A stretch of DNA of 15,748 bases from Pseudomonas sp. (GCF_002796985.1 NZ_PEKX01000014.1:1-15748), one strand, 5' to 3'. Shown: positions 7,301 to 15,120, counted from the stretch's first letter. The notes: generated by a model from the sequence alone, not told the origin. A program made the numbers and translations.

Positions 7301-10300
7301 GCAGCAGGCCCACGCAGCCGTCGCGTCGTTCAGGCCTGGAAGAGGATGACGCAACCGCACTGCGCCTGTGCGCACGGCGAACCTGGCGCTTCTTCGAGAC
7401 CTTCGTCACGCCGGCGGACAATCTGCTGCCGCCGGACAACTTCCAGGAGCAGCCCAGGCCTGTGCTGGCTCACCGCACCTCGCCTACCAATATCGGCCTC
7501 TACCTGCTGTCCGCGGTGGCCGCTCGCGATTTCGGCTGGGCCGGCGGCCTGCAGACGCTGGAGCGCCTGGAAGGCACCCTGGCGGTGCTGGAGAAGCTGC
7601 CGCGCAGCCACGGCCATTTCTTCAACTGGTACGGAACCCGCGACCTGCGAGCCCTCGAACCGAGGTACCTGTCCTCGGTGGACAGCGGCAACCTGGCTGG
7701 GCACCTGATCGTGCTGGCCAACGCGTGCGAGGAGTGGCGCGCCAGCCCGCTGGTGGAGGAAGCCCGCCAGGGCCTGCTCGACACCCTGCACCTGGCACGG
7801 CAAGCCGTCGCAGCGCTGCCGCTGGCTGAAGATGTTGCGTTGCTACAGGTGAAGGACGACGTGCGGGAGATTCACCGGGCCCTCACCGGCCCACAGTCGC
7901 TCGACGCCTTGCTGCCCGCCCTCGGGCACCGCGCGGAAAAGGCCGTGCGTTGCGTCGCGGGCCTCGCGCCGGCTGGCGAGGAGGGCGGCGACCTGTCGTT
8001 CTGGTTCGACGCACTGCGCAGGGCCTTCGCCGAGCACAGCCGAGACCGACGGCATGGCGATGAAAAGGCATTGGACCGACGCCTTCAGGCCCTGGCCGAT
8101 ACGGCGCGCCGGCTGGCTCTGGAGATGGATTTCGGTTTCCTGCTCAACCAGGAGCGCAAGCTGCTGTCCATCGGCTATTGCGTGGACGACAATCGCCTGG
8201 ACCCCAGTTGCTACGACCTGCTGGCCTCCGAGGCGCGCCTGGCCAGCCTGTTCGCCATCGCCAAGGGCGATCTGCCGACCCGCCACTGGTTCCGCCTGGG
8301 CCGCACGGCCACGCCGGTGCCAGGTGGCTCGGCGCTGATCTCCTGGTCCGGCTCGATGTTCGAGTACCTGATGCCCTCGCTGGTCATGCGGGCGCCGGCC
8401 GGCAGCCTGCTGGAGCAGACCAACCGCCTTGTCGTGGCGCGGCAGCAGGCCTACGGGGCCGCGCTGGGCATCCCCTGGGGTATCTCCGAATCGGCCTACA
8501 ACGCCCGCGATCTGGAATTCACCTACCAGTATTCGAACTTCGGCGTGCCGGGTCTTGGTCTCAAACGCGGATTGTCCGAGAACGTTGTCATCGCGCCCTA
8601 TGCCACGGCGCTGGCGACCATGGTCGATGCGCAAGGGGCGCAGCGCAATTTCGATCACCTGACGGCTGTCGGTGCGCTCGGCCGCTATGGCTTCTACGAG
8701 GCTCTGGACTTCACCCGCTCACGCCTGCAGGACGGGGAAAGCGTCGCCATCGTCTGCAGTTTCATGGCCCACCACCAGGGCATGAGCATCGTCGCCATCG
8801 CCAATACCCTGCAGCACGGGCGCATGCGCTGCCGCCTGCATCGCGAGCCGATGATCCAGGCCAGCGAACTGCTGTTGCAGGAGCGCGTCCCGCGTGATGT
8901 GGCGCTGGGGCATCCCCGCGCCGAGGAGGTCACGGTAGCGCCCAGCGACACCATTGCCGATGCGTCCACGCTGCGCCGAATCGATGCGATGCTCGATGGG
9001 CCGCCGATCACTCATCTGCTGTCCAACGGTCGCTACGCATTGATGCTGACTGCCAGCGGTGGCGGCTACAGCCGCTGGGGAGATATCGCAGTGACGCGCT
9101 GGCGCGAGGATGCCACCTGCGACGACTGGGGCAGTTTCATCTTCCTGCGCGACCTGCAGAGTGGCGCACTGTGGTCGGCCACGGCGCAGCCTGGCGGACA
9201 ACCGGTTGAGAATGGCGAGGTACTGTTCGACGAGGACCACGCCGAGTTCATCCAGCGCGACGCCGCGCTGCTGACCAGCCTGGAAGTACTGGTGTCCGGG
9301 GAGGACGATGGCGAGGTACGGCGGGTGTCGCTGACCAACCATGGTCGCCGTGCACGCGAAATCGAACTGACTTCCTATGCCGAAGTGGTGCTGGCAACGC
9401 CGGCAGCCGATGGCGCGCATCCGGTGTTCTCGCGGATGTTCGTGCAGACAGAATACCTTGCCGAGTTCGGCGCCCTGGTCGCCACGCGACGCCTGCGCTC
9501 GCCGGACGATCCGTCGATCTGGGCGGCCCATTTCGCAGTGGTCGAGGGCGAGGTGATCGGCGAGACGCAGTATGAGTCCGACCGCGCCCGCTTCCTCGGC
9601 CGTGGCCGCACCCTGCGGGAGGCGCAGGCCGTTCTGGGCCACCGTGCCCTGGGCAACTCCCAGGGCAGCGTGCTCGATCCGATTTTCTCCCTCCGCCTGC
9701 GCCTGCGGGTGGCGCCCGGCAAGGTTGCACGGGTGGCATTCTGGACACTGGTAGCCAGTACCCGGGAAGCCTTGCTTGACCTGATCGACAAACACCATGA
9801 ACGCAACGCCTTCGAACGCGCCAAGACCCTGGCCTGGACCCAGGCCCAGGTGGAATTGCGCGACCTGGGCATCGATGCCGAGGAGGCCGCCGATTTCCAG
9901 CGCCTGGCGGCGCCGATTCTCTATGCGGATTATCGCTGGAGGGCACCGCAGGAAGCCCTCCGGCGCGGCGCAGGGCGCCAGTCCGGGCTCTGGCCGCTGG
10001 CGATTTCCGGAGATTTGCCGATCGTCCTGTTGCGCATCGACGAAATCGACGATCTGTCGCTGCTGCGGCAGCTCCTGCGCGCCCGCGAGTACTGGCGGAT
10101 GAAGGGCCTGGACGTTGACCTGGTGATCGTCAACGAACGAGCCTCGTCCTATGTCCAGGATCTGCAGACCGCCATCGAAACCGCCGTACGCAGCAGCCCC
10201 TCGCGTCAACGCAGCGAGGGCCAGGCCTCGCGCGGCGCCGTGTACACCTTGCGCGCCGACCTGATGACCGTGGAGGCACGGGAACTGCTGAACGCCGTGG

Positions 10301-12852
10301 CGCGGGTCAACCTGCTGGCGCGCCGGGGCTCCATCGCTGCCCACCTGGGGCGTCTGCCGCCGGCCAAGCCGCGGCCGTCTGCCGCCCGGAATGCACCGGC
10401 GGCCTTACCGCTGCTGCCCGCGACCGAGGGAACGAGCAGTGATGAGCCGCTGGAGTTTTTCAACGGGCTGGGCGGCTTTGCGCTGGGCGGGCGCGAGTAC
10501 CACATCATTCTGAACAATGGCCACACGACCCCGGCGCCGTGGATCAATGTGATCGCCAATCCAGCGTTCGGCTTCCAGGTCTCGGCGGAAGGCAGCGGCT
10601 ACACCTGGGCCGGCAACAGCCGGGACAATCAGCTCAGCCCCTGGTCCAACGACCCGGTCATCGATCCTGCAGGTGAGGCTTTCTACCTGCGCGACGAAGA
10701 CAGTCTGGCATTGTGGGGCGTTACCGCCCGGCCGATCCGCGACGCAGGCTTGTACCGCGCCGCCCATGGTTTCGGCTACAGCCGGTTCAGCCACACGGCC
10801 CACGGTATCGAGGCGCAGCTGCTGCAGTACGTGCCGCTGGATGACCCGCTGAAGATATCGCGGCTCACACTGCGCAATACCTCCGGCCGGCCGCGCCGGC
10901 TATCGGTGACGGCTTACGTGGAATGGGTACTGGGTACCGCGCGCGGAGCCTGCGCCCCTTTCATCCTGACTGGGGTGGATGTCGAAAGCGGCGCGCTACT
11001 GGCACGTAACCCCTGGAGCATCGCTTATTCCGAGCGGCTGGCTTTCGCCGACCTGGGCGGGCGGCAGAGCAGCTGGACCGCCGATCGCGGCGAATTCATC
11101 GGCCCTACCGGTAGCCTGTCGGCTCCTCGGGCGCTGCTCGGCACCGTGGCGTTGTCGGGCGCCACTGGCGCTGGCTTCGATCCTTGCTCTGCCCTGCAAT
11201 GCATCGTCGAGCTGGGTGTCGGCGAGTCCGTGGAAGTGCTGGCGTTGCTGGGGCAAGCCGGATCGGACGAAGAGGTTCGTGGTCTCGTGGAGCGATATCG
11301 CAGCATCGATCTCGATGCGGTATTGGCCGATGTGACACGGCACTGGCAGCAGCGGCTGGGCACAGTCCAGGTGCGCACGCCTGATCGCGCCATGGACCTC
11401 ATGCTCAACGGCTGGTTGCTCTACCAGACGCTGGCGTGCCGCATCCATTCCCGTTCGGCGTTCTACCAGGCCAGCGGTGCTTATGGTTTCCGTGATCAGT
11501 TGCAGGATGGTCTGGCGCTGTCGTTCGCCTGCCCAGAGCTGACCCGCCACCACTTGCTGCGGGCCGCCGGGCGCCAGTTCGTCGAGGGCGATGTGCAGCA
11601 CTGGTGGCTTGAACAGACGGGGCAGGGAGTGCGCACGCGAATCTCCGATGACCGGGTCTGGTTGGCCTATGCCTGTGCCAGCTATATCGAGTCATCCGCG
11701 GACCTTGCGGTGCTCGACGAAATGCTGCCTTTCCTCGACGGGCCACAGCTGCATCCTGGCGAGAGCGATACGTTTTTCCAGCCGATGCTTGCAGAGGAGA
11801 GCGCCTCGCTGTTCGAGCACTGCGCTCGGGGCCTGGACCAGTGCCTGGAGATGGCCGGCGCCCACGGCCTGCCACTGATGGGGAGCGGAGACTGGAACGA
11901 CGGAATGAACCGTGTGGGCGTCGGCGGGCAGGGCGAAAGTGTGTGGCTCGGCTGGTTGCTGTTGCATACCCTGGAGCGCTTCGGTGCGCTGGCCGAGGGG
12001 CGTGATAAGGTGCGGTGCGTGCGCTGGCGGAAACATTCGGCGGCGCTGCAGCTGGCCTTGGAGGAGCATGGCTGGGATGGCCAGTGGTATCGCCGAGCGA
12101 CTTTCGACGACGGCACCTGGCTCGGTTCGGCGGCCAGCGACGAATGCCGGATCGATTCCATCGCCCAGTCTTGGGCGGTGCTCTGTGGCGGCGCGAATCC
12201 CGAGCGCGCAGCCACTGCCATGGCCTCGCTGGAGCGCTGGTTGATCCGTCAGGATGAGGGGTTGGCCTTGCTGTTCACTCCACCCTTCGATCTATCAGCG
12301 CATGATCCCGGCTACATCAAAGGCTACCCGCCGGGCCTGCGCGAGAACGGCGGGCAATACAGTCATGCGGCGATGTGGAGCATCCTGGCGTTTGCCCGTC
12401 TAGGTGAGGGCGACAAGGCGGCCGGGCTGTTCTCCCTGCTCAACCCGATCAACCATGCACGTACCGCGGCAGAGGTGGAGTGCTATAGGATCGAACCCTA
12501 TGTCGTCGCCGCCGATGTCTATTCCATTGCCCCCCATGTCGGGCGTGGTGGCTGGAGCTGGTACACCGGCTCCGCTGGCTGGATGTACCGTGCGGGGGTG
12601 GAAGGGATTCTGGGGCTCCGGCGCGAGGGTGCAAGTCTGCTGATCGATCCGTGTATTCCGCTGGACTGGCCGGGGTTCGACGCCAGCGTGACGGTGGATG
12701 GTTGCCATTACAGCATCGTCCTGGCCTCGGCCGGGAAGCACTGCCGCGGCATCCAGCGCGCGCTTCTGGATGGCCGTTCACTGGTCTGCGGCGAAAGCCC
12801 GGTGCAGGTGCCGCTGGCGGTTGGCGAGCATCGCCTCGAGCTGTTCCTGTAA
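4342..12852 (+). CDS. Cyclic beta-1,2-glucan synthase (NdvB/ChvB/Cgs type)
   Basis: The 2,836-residue inner-membrane enzyme is close to the length of rhizobial NdvB and Brucella Cgs (about 2,800-2,870). Membrane segments lie near 412-434 and 442-464. The glycosyltransferase (GT84) core has the LDADT motif at 631-635 and HRWTRGDWQ at 780-788, followed by further membrane segments at about 814-865 and 947-988. A glycoamylase-like domain covers about 1,020-1,500 (FNWYGTRD, SVDSGNLAGH, SWSGSMFEYLMP, GIPWGISESAYN, FMAHHQGMS), corresponding to the cyclising transglycosylase described as GH189. Two beta-sandwich regions then lead to a GH94 phosphorylase-like domain with YGFRDQLQD, GDWNDGMN (2,516-2,523; acidic catalytic motif), YPPGLRENGGQYSHAA and RGGWSWYTGSAGWMYR. 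It polymerises, trims and cyclises beta-1,2-glucan from UDP-glucose for the periplasm. The ATG at 4342 is used because GGAG lies 7 nt upstream; the frame is open for another 40 codons upstream but without family-like sequence. Not the same as the short P. aeruginosa NdvB. Confidence 0.95.
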   Translation: MMSLHFRALRRGRSKPPWDSLVPVREELFGIERLEQHAQSLALAQQVTDTPRRVLPLHVRLDDNARVLLAAYRASAVELERGNGVVPAAEWLLDNYHIVEEQIREVRDDLPPGYYRQLPKLADGPFAGYPRVFGLAWAFVAHTDSHLDVELLQRFIHAYQRVQPLTIGELWAVAITLRIVLIENLRRLAEQISAGRIARADADALAERLLSPGHARSALEADIAARSTGPLSEVFSAQLAKRMRDQDPRTTPTLGWLEERLHEQGVSVEAAVQHAQQRLGASNVTVRNVITSMRLISDIDWAQLFENVSLVDARLRDGSNFAAMDFPTRNLYRSAIEQLARGSCLDELQVVDHALEACRQAVADHSEGEDPRREFDPGFHLIAEGRPTLERAIGFSPTLHLRLNRFSVRLGMGGYIGAIGLLSLVLLGFVSHLLNQSAPSWGWMLAFLACLCVPVTEVATALINRLVTWSFGAITLPALELLAGVPQALRTVVAVPTLLTTEADLLEQIERLEVHHLAGIGGDLTFVLILDGVDATQEVLPSDAPLLDAAAAAIDRLNRHYGQGPGGQRFFVLFRRRCFNPAEGCWMGWERKRGKLHELNRLLRGATDTSFVAIAGEPPRVPSEVRLVITLDADTRLPREAALRLIGKMGHPLNQPRFDALQQRVINGHAVLQPRVTPSLPMGGEGSLYQRVFSGPAGMDPYAAAVSDVYQDLFGEGSFTGKGIYDVDAFERAMVGRVADNRLLSHDLFEGIFARAGLASDVEVVEESPSRFDVASRRMHRWTRGDWQLLPWMLGHWRGPQAMPLIGRCKMLDNLRRSLVVPFALASLLLCWWLPLPQALLAATLVILTQAIPPLLPIYCALLPARSGVRLRSHFAMLGADFRRALLQILLSLAFLPNDAWSMVDAILRTLWRMYVSQRNLLEWTTAAQSSRKPRPGWLGSYRQMAGGTALAASAGITGLALQPANWLLILPLTLLWLSAPLLAFYSSRPTQPSRRSGLEEDDATALRLCARRTWRFFETFVTPADNLLPPDNFQEQPRPVLAHRTSPTNIGLYLLSAVAARDFGWAGGLQTLERLEGTLAVLEKLPRSHGHFFNWYGTRDLRALEPRYLSSVDSGNLAGHLIVLANACEEWRASPLVEEARQGLLDTLHLARQAVAALPLAEDVALLQVKDDVREIHRALTGPQSLDALLPALGHRAEKAVRCVAGLAPAGEEGGDLSFWFDALRRAFAEHSRDRRHGDEKALDRRLQALADTARRLALEMDFGFLLNQERKLLSIGYCVDDNRLDPSCYDLLASEARLASLFAIAKGDLPTRHWFRLGRTATPVPGGSALISWSGSMFEYLMPSLVMRAPAGSLLEQTNRLVVARQQAYGAALGIPWGISESAYNARDLEFTYQYSNFGVPGLGLKRGLSENVVIAPYATALATMVDAQGAQRNFDHLTAVGALGRYGFYEALDFTRSRLQDGESVAIVCSFMAHHQGMSIVAIANTLQHGRMRCRLHREPMIQASELLLQERVPRDVALGHPRAEEVTVAPSDTIADASTLRRIDAMLDGPPITHLLSNGRYALMLTASGGGYSRWGDIAVTRWREDATCDDWGSFIFLRDLQSGALWSATAQPGGQPVENGEVLFDEDHAEFIQRDAALLTSLEVLVSGEDDGEVRRVSLTNHGRRAREIELTSYAEVVLATPAADGAHPVFSRMFVQTEYLAEFGALVATRRLRSPDDPSIWAAHFAVVEGEVIGETQYESDRARFLGRGRTLREAQAVLGHRALGNSQGSVLDPIFSLRLRLRVAPGKVARVAFWTLVASTREALLDLIDKHHERNAFERAKTLAWTQAQVELRDLGIDAEEAADFQRLAAPILYADYRWRAPQEALRRGAGRQSGLWPLAISGDLPIVLLRIDEIDDLSLLRQLLRAREYWRMKGLDVDLVIVNERASSYVQDLQTAIETAVRSSPSRQRSEGQASRGAVYTLRADLMTVEARELLNAVARVNLLARRGSIAAHLGRLPPAKPRPSAARNAPAALPLLPATEGTSSDEPLEFFNGLGGFALGGREYHIILNNGHTTPAPWINVIANPAFGFQVSAEGSGYTWAGNSRDNQLSPWSNDPVIDPAGEAFYLRDEDSLALWGVTARPIRDAGLYRAAHGFGYSRFSHTAHGIEAQLLQYVPLDDPLKISRLTLRNTSGRPRRLSVTAYVEWVLGTARGACAPFILTGVDVESGALLARNPWSIAYSERLAFADLGGRQSSWTADRGEFIGPTGSLSAPRALLGTVALSGATGAGFDPCSALQCIVELGVGESVEVLALLGQAGSDEEVRGLVERYRSIDLDAVLADVTRHWQQRLGTVQVRTPDRAMDLMLNGWLLYQTLACRIHSRSAFYQASGAYGFRDQLQDGLALSFACPELTRHHLLRAAGRQFVEGDVQHWWLEQTGQGVRTRISDDRVWLAYACASYIESSADLAVLDEMLPFLDGPQLHPGESDTFFQPMLAEESASLFEHCARGLDQCLEMAGAHGLPLMGSGDWNDGMNRVGVGGQGESVWLGWLLLHTLERFGALAEGRDKVRCVRWRKHSAALQLALEEHGWDGQWYRRATFDDGTWLGSAASDECRIDSIAQSWAVLCGGANPERAATAMASLERWLIRQDEGLALLFTPPFDLSAHDPGYIKGYPPGLRENGGQYSHAAMWSILAFARLGEGDKAAGLFSLLNPINHARTAAEVECYRIEPYVVAADVYSIAPHVGRGGWSWYTGSAGWMYRAGVEGILGLRREGASLLIDPCIPLDWPGFDASVTVDGCHYSIVLASAGKHCRGIQRALLDGRSLVCGESPVQVPLAVGEHRLELFL

Positions 12853-12859
12853 ACTCGTG

Positions 12860-13597
12860 TCACTCCGCCGCATGGCCTGGACGACGGGGGACGTAGGGTA
12901 GCAAGCGGTCGGTTTCCGCCTTCACCACCGCGTAACACTCGCAGCTCAATGCCTCCAGGCGCGGGCGGTCCAGCACTGTGATCCGCCCCCGGCTGTACTC
13001 GATCACACCTTGCTTCTGCAGTTTGCCGGCCGCTTCTGTGACGCCCTCTCGCCGTACACCGAGCATGTTGGCGATGAGCTCCTGGGTCATGATCAGCTGG
13101 TTGCCGGGCAGGCGATCGAGGGACAGCAGCAGCCAGCGGCAGAGTTGCTGGTCGATGGAGTGATGGCGGTTGCAGACTGCCGTCTGGGCCATCTGAGTGA
13201 TCAATGCCTGGGTATAGCGGAGCAACAACATGAGCATGTCGCCGTGGCGACTGAACTCGTCCTTCATTCGTTGCCCCGCGAGCCGGTAAATGCTGCCGGC
13301 GCTTTGCACGATAGCGCGGCTGGGGGTGCTCTCGCCGCCCATGAAGACGGCTATACCGACCAGCCCCTCATTACCGACCACGGATATCTCGGCCGATGCA
13401 CCACTTTCCATCACGTACAAAAGCGAAATGATGGAGTCGGTGGGGAAGAACACGTAACGCATCGCATCACCGGGTTCGTAGATCACCTTGCCCAGATCCA
13501 GGCGTTGCAGCTCCAGATGGGGGAAAAGGCGTTCCTGAACCTCGCGGGGGAGTGCGGCCAGTAAATGGTTCTGCGCGGGGGAGGGAGTCTCTCGCAT
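12860..13597 (-). CDS. Crp/Fnr-family transcriptional regulator
   Basis: The 245-residue protein has a cyclic-nucleotide-binding-type sensor domain at about 8-125 (GKVIYEPGDAMRYVFFPTDSIISLLY, VVGNEGLVGIAVFMGG), a long dimer helix around 118-145, and a winged helix at about 150-215 (SIDQQLCRWLLLSLDR, MTQELIANMLGVRREGVTEAAGKL). The cAMP-contacting Arg-Ser pair of E. coli CRP and the N-terminal cysteine cluster of Fnr are not apparent, so the ligand is unknown. GAGGAGG before the ATG at 13597 fixes the start, although the frame is open to 13666. The gene converges on the glucan synthase gene, with a 7-bp gap between stops. A probable AlgU-type promoter lies upstream. Regulation of the neighbouring stress genes is inferred only. 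Confidence 0.93.
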   Translation of the reverse strand: MRETPSPAQNHLLAALPREVQERLFPHLELQRLDLGKVIYEPGDAMRYVFFPTDSIISLLYVMESGASAEISVVGNEGLVGIAVFMGGESTPSRAIVQSAGSIYRLAGQRMKDEFSRHGDMLMLLLRYTQALITQMAQTAVCNRHHSIDQQLCRWLLLSLDRLPGNQLIMTQELIANMLGVRREGVTEAAGKLQKQGVIEYSRGRITVLDRPRLEALSCECYAVVKAETDRLLPYVPRRPGHAAE

Positions 13598-13643
13598 GGC
13601 GGCCTCCTCACGGGGCGTATCGCGACTATTCAAGCATACAATT

Positions 13644-13671
13644 TCAGGCCTTTGCCGGTGGTGCAAAGTTC
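13644..13671 (-). promoter_or_regulatory. Candidate AlgU/RpoE-type (envelope-stress sigma) promoter for the Crp/Fnr gene
   Basis: On the minus strand GGGAACTTTG supplies a perfect -35 GAACTT (13666-13671). After 17 bp comes CCTGA (13644-13648), which matches the AlgU -10 consensus TCtgA at four of five bases. The predicted transcript would start near 13637, about 40 nt before the ATG. No competing sigma-70 pair with good spacing was seen. Evidence is sequence match only. Confidence 0.45.
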
Positions 13672-13839
13672 CCTATCGCACAGACCGGACTCCTATTTGC
13701 GCGCAGCCTGGAGCTTGCGGTGGCGGATGCTGATCTGGCGCCTTGTACGACCCTGTCATCGCATCGTTCAGGGTGGGCGTGAACATTGAAGATCTGGATT
13801 CCTGCGGTATTTACTAGGGCCATAACGGCATAGTCGCCG

Positions 13840-14104
13840 ATGACCATTCCTGCCCCGGCCGGGCGCGGATAGGCTCATCGGGAGTGACAACTGCAACTCC
13901 GAGGACGAAGGCCTTGGCGGCCTCAAGGAAATCGTGCTGGATTCGCAAAGTGGGCAAGTTGCCTGTGCCGGGCTGTCATTCGGCGGAATCCTGGAGATGG
14001 GAGAAAAACTGTTTGCAGTTACATGGAGGCGGGATACGGCGAACAAGCGCTTCGTGCTTGACGTCGACCTGGATCGCCTGAGCAGCGCGCCGGGGTTCGA
14101 CTAG
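13840..14104 (+). pseudogene. Degraded PRC-barrel domain protein
   Basis: From 13877 one plus-strand frame reads GSDNCNSEDEGLGGLKEI, then VLDSQSGQVACAGLSFGG, then MGEKLFAVTW, then NKRFVLDVDLDRLSSAPGFD. This is the classic bacterial PRC-barrel pattern. It stops at TAG 14102-14104, precisely where family members normally continue with D-K/D-x-W-P-x-M; the sequence does continue DNWQDM past the stop. Upstream, MTIPAPAGRG in another frame (ATG at 13840) joins it by a one-base shift near 13868-13872. The loop before NKRF is a few residues shorter than usual. No good ribosome site precedes 13840. With a frameshift, a nonsense codon and a shortened loop it is most likely dead. Intact relatives are small cytoplasmic stress-associated proteins. 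Readthrough frame ends at 14203. Confidence 0.8.
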
Positions 14105-14148
14105 GATAATTGGCAGGACATGCAGCATTCGACATTGGGCGGGAAATA

Positions 14149-14167
14149 CCTAATCATTATCATTATG
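14149..14167. promoter_or_regulatory. Fur-box-like sequence
   Basis: The minus strand reads CATAATGATAATGATTAGG, which matches the 19-bp Fur consensus GATAATGATAATCATTATC at 15 of 19 positions by my count, including two adjacent NATAAT-type hexamers. It lies just after the PRC-barrel remnant and about 95 bp past the end of the 72-residue gene, so no obvious intact target gene follows on either strand. It may be orphaned, or could drive a small RNA. Confidence 0.35.
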
Positions 14168-14173
14168 AAGCCG

Positions 14174-14195
14174 CGCCAGTCGAAGCTCCCAGCTT
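14174..14195. repeat. Short perfect inverted repeat
   Basis: GAAGCT and AGCTTC flank CCC within this interval, a 6-bp stem with a 3-nt loop. It lies between the Fur-like site and the end of the minus-strand 72-residue gene. Neither strand shows an adjacent T-tract, though a TTTTT run occurs about 35 bp further on the plus strand. Confidence 0.3.
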
Positions 14196-14261
14196 CTGAT
14201 TGATTGTGCCTGGCCGTGCCCTGCCTTTTTGTTAAATTGAAGCCGGCCAGATGATTCTTAA

Positions 14262-14480
14262 TCAGCGGATTGGAAATATATTCGAGATTGACTGGATATT
14301 GGCCCGCTTGAGTGAGTCCATGATCACGGCGACACATTCAAGTTGTTGTCTGATTCTGGCGAGACTCTCCCTATTCGTGGAGGATTCGGAACTGACTTCT
14401 TCTGCCACAAGATCATTTATCGCCTGTGTCAGGCAACTGCTTGCAATATTAAGGCTTTGCCCAAATCGCTTTTCTTTCAT
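14262..14480 (-). CDS. Hypothetical helical protein of 72 residues
   Basis: The product begins MKEKRFGQSLNIASSCLTQA and appears almost entirely helical (INDLVAEEVSSESSTNRESL, then ARIRQQLECVAVIMDSLKRA), with two Cys and a basic end. GGGGAT lies at useful spacing before the ATG at 14480. Codon use is AT-richer than in the left part of the window, as in the adjacent cold-shock gene. It lies downstream of, and on the same strand as, that gene, but beyond a strong terminator. I recognise no family. Confidence 0.5.
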   Translation of the reverse strand: MKEKRFGQSLNIASSCLTQAINDLVAEEVSSESSTNRESLARIRQQLECVAVIMDSLKRANIQSISNIFPIR

Positions 14481-14530
14481 GTCGAATCCCCGCTATTTTC
14501 CTGAGAATCGCATGGCTTGAGCCCAATGAG

Positions 14531-14553
14531 AGACCCCGCAGTTAGCGGGGTCT
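14531..14553 (-). terminator. Rho-independent-type terminator of the cold-shock gene
   Basis: AGACCCCGC and GCGGGGTCT form a perfect 9-bp, GC-rich stem with a 5-nt loop, ending 7 bp after the cold-shock stop codon on the minus strand. It is followed on that strand by CTCATTGG, so the U-tract is poor. The strong stem and its position still support termination. Confidence 0.7.
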
Positions 14554-14560
14554 GGGGATT

Positions 14561-14770
14561 TCACAGTACTTTAACCTGCTCGGCCTGGTCACCTTTAGGG
14601 CCAACGCCCACCAGGAAGCTCACGCGCTGACCTTCATCCAGTGACTTGAAGCCTGGAGTGTCGATTTCTCGAAAATGGACGAATATGTCCGGCCCCATCT
14701 CGGGGGTAATGAAGCCAAAACCTTTTACTGCGTTGAACCATTTTACGGTTCCATTCTGACGAATAGCCAT
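14561..14770 (-). CDS. Cold-shock protein (CspA family)
   Basis: This 69-residue, single cold-shock domain protein binds single-stranded nucleic acid and acts as an RNA chaperone. The RNP1 motif KGFGFI is at 16-21 and RNP2 DIFVHF at 28-33. It opens MAIRQNGTVKWFNAVKGFGF and closes with GPKGDQAEQVKVL, all typical. The ATG at 14770 follows GGAGATCATC. A start at 14782 would absorb the ribosome site. Length is the usual 65-75. A long 5' leader and an upstream TATAAT suggest its own promoter, and a 9-bp hairpin terminates it. Whether it is cold-inducible cannot be read from the sequence. Confidence 0.95.
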   Translation of the reverse strand: MAIRQNGTVKWFNAVKGFGFITPEMGPDIFVHFREIDTPGFKSLDEGQRVSFLVGVGPKGDQAEQVKVL

Positions 14771-15114
14771 GATGATCTCCACGCGAATGGCTGCAGAGTG
14801 AAGTGGCCGAGGAGATGGGCGTCATTCATCAAGACGGAGCCGCTAAACACGGCAGAGGAATTAAATTATACAGCGAGCGGGGAGGTTTGCAGGGATTTTA
14901 AGATTAATTTTGATTATTCGGATGAATGGTCTGCTGGATGAGCATCGATATTATGTCTTTCATGAGTTTTTATTTGGTCTTTCTGTTTTTTTGACTTCTC
15001 TGAGATGTTGGCTAGAGGTTTTGATGGTCGCAGTTGCGGGGATGTTTCCCTAATGGGATTGAACTTGGTGGAAAAGATACCCGATCCAGATTCATTCCAG
15101 TAAGTTGGGTGCAT
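14771..15114. other. AT-rich intergenic region with cold-shock gene leader and promoter
   Basis: About 340 bp have no credible gene. On the minus strand a perfect TATAAT at 14865-14870 is a likely -10, giving a leader of roughly 85-90 nt before the cold-shock ATG. No good -35 is seen at 16-18 bp. The part from about 14,880 to 15,110 is AT-rich, including a TTTTTTT run near 14,985. Confidence 0.45.
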
Positions 15115-15120
15115 ATGAAC

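Noticed and set aside
8719..10344. Antisense ORF of 541 codons within the glucan synthase gene
   Set aside because: Same reason: it lies opposite strongly conserved coding sequence and shows no family motif or ribosome site.
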